64,000 bases of DNA from Streptomyces sp. NBC_00377 (lineage in GTDB: Bacteria; Actinomycetota; Actinomycetes; Streptomycetales; Streptomycetaceae), in the NCBI RefSeq assembly GCF_036075115.1, contig NZ_CP107958.1:7936001-8000000 (forward strand), in the 5' to 3' direction. The position numbers and the translations under genes were made by a program. Below are positions 63,552 to 64,000 of this stretch, in pieces. The notes beneath the pieces were generated by a model. That model had not been told where the DNA came from and did no database searches. It saw only the letters and a program-made list of their open reading frames with translations. Within the stretch, counting starts at the first letter, position 1. Each line of letters begins with the position of its first letter.

Positions 63552-64000
63552 CTAGAAGAACCCAAGTTTCTTCGGGCTGTAGGAGACAAGAAGATTCTTC
63601 GTCTGCTGGTAGTGCTCCAGCATCATCTTGTGCGTCTCGCGACCGATGCCCGACTGTTTGTAACCGCCGAAGGCGGCGTGCGCCGGGTACGCGTGGTAGC
63701 AGTTCGTCCAGACGCGACCCGCCTGGATCGCGCGGCCCGCGCGGTACGCGGTGTTGATGTCCCGCGTCCACACCCCGGCGCCGAGGCCGTACGACGTATC
63801 GTTGGCGATCTTGATGGCGTCGTCGAAGTCGTCGAAGGAGGCGACCGACACGACCGGACCGAAGATCTCCTCCTGGAAGATCCGCATACGGTTGTCACCC
63901 TCGAAGATCGTCGGCTGGACGTAGTAGCCGCCCTTCAAGTCGCCGTCGTACTGCGCTCGTTCACCGCCGGTGAGGATCTTGGCGCCCTCCTTCCGGCCGA
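63552..64000 (-). CDS. Aldehyde dehydrogenase, C-terminal part (cut by window edge)
   Basis: About 149 residues are visible, entering from the right edge. IFQEEIFGPVVSVASFDDFD, YGLGAGVWTRDINTAYRAGR, VWTNCYHAYPAHAAFGGYKQ and SGIGRETHKMMLEHYQQTKN are C-terminal motifs of NAD-dependent aldehyde dehydrogenases of the acetaldehyde/ExaC-like group. The end, NLLVSYSPKKLGFF, is characteristic of that group. The catalytic Cys and Glu lie outside the window. The same C-terminal tail recurs as a relic at 19173-19235. Confidence 0.92.
   Translation of the reverse strand, partial: GRKEGAKILTGGERAQYDGDLKGGYYVQPTIFEGDNRMRIFQEEIFGPVVSVASFDDFDDAIKIANDTSYGLGAGVWTRDINTAYRAGRAIQAGRVWTNCYHAYPAHAAFGGYKQSGIGRETHKMMLEHYQQTKNLLVSYSPKKLGFF

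Overview
The window has very high G+C content, GTG starts, short or ATGA/GTGA overlaps between genes, and gene families typical of actinomycetes (DUF6243-like small protein, MmyB-type regulators, ECF41 sigma factor, XlnA-type xylanase). It looks like a Streptomyces chromosome, probably towards an arm, because the right half is crowded with small oxidoreductases, regulators and gene fragments.

Layout. (1) 1-16.2 kb, minus strand: a compact exopolysaccharide operon. Reading from its promoter side it encodes a polyprenyl-phosphate sugar transferase, an AlgD-like GDP-mannose 6-dehydrogenase, a GT4 glycosyltransferase, two Wzz-like chain-length proteins, an asparagine-synthase-like amidotransferase, a two-domain oxidoreductase, a heparinase II/III-like lyase, a beta-helix lipoprotein, a Wzy-like polymerase and a second GT4 cut by the window edge. 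Together they suggest a uronic-acid-containing, possibly amidated, Wzx/Wzy-type polymer. (2) 17.2-18.9 kb: a TROVE/vWA (Ro60-like) RNA-binding protein. (3) 19.2-23.4 kb: a relic of an aldehyde dehydrogenase tail, then an ABC exporter with a two-component system. (4) 23.7-27.9 kb: small unknown proteins, a LacI regulator and a ferric-reductase-like flavoprotein. (5) 28.8-33.9 kb: a xylan-degradation island with a GH62 arabinofuranosidase divergent from a GH10 xylanase and a feruloyl-esterase-like protein, with palindromes in the divergent promoter region. (6) 34-63 kb: redox enzymes and regulators mixed with many broken genes (frameshifted antiporter and TetR, cupin with its core deleted, truncated MmyB regulator, DJ-1, monooxygenase, adenylate-forming enzyme, IS701 scrap). 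Intact modules here include a MarR/SDR pair, a TetR/hydrolase pair with three matching operators, and an ECF41 sigma-factor locus with two near-consensus promoters. (7) The right edge holds the C-terminus of an aldehyde dehydrogenase.

The clearest new observations are the paired ECF41-type promoters, the triple 19-bp operator array, a 25-bp perfect fold-back repeat where two truncated genes meet head to head, the in-frame loss of a cupin core, and the xylan-locus operator set. No CRISPR array, rRNA or tRNA gene was recognised.
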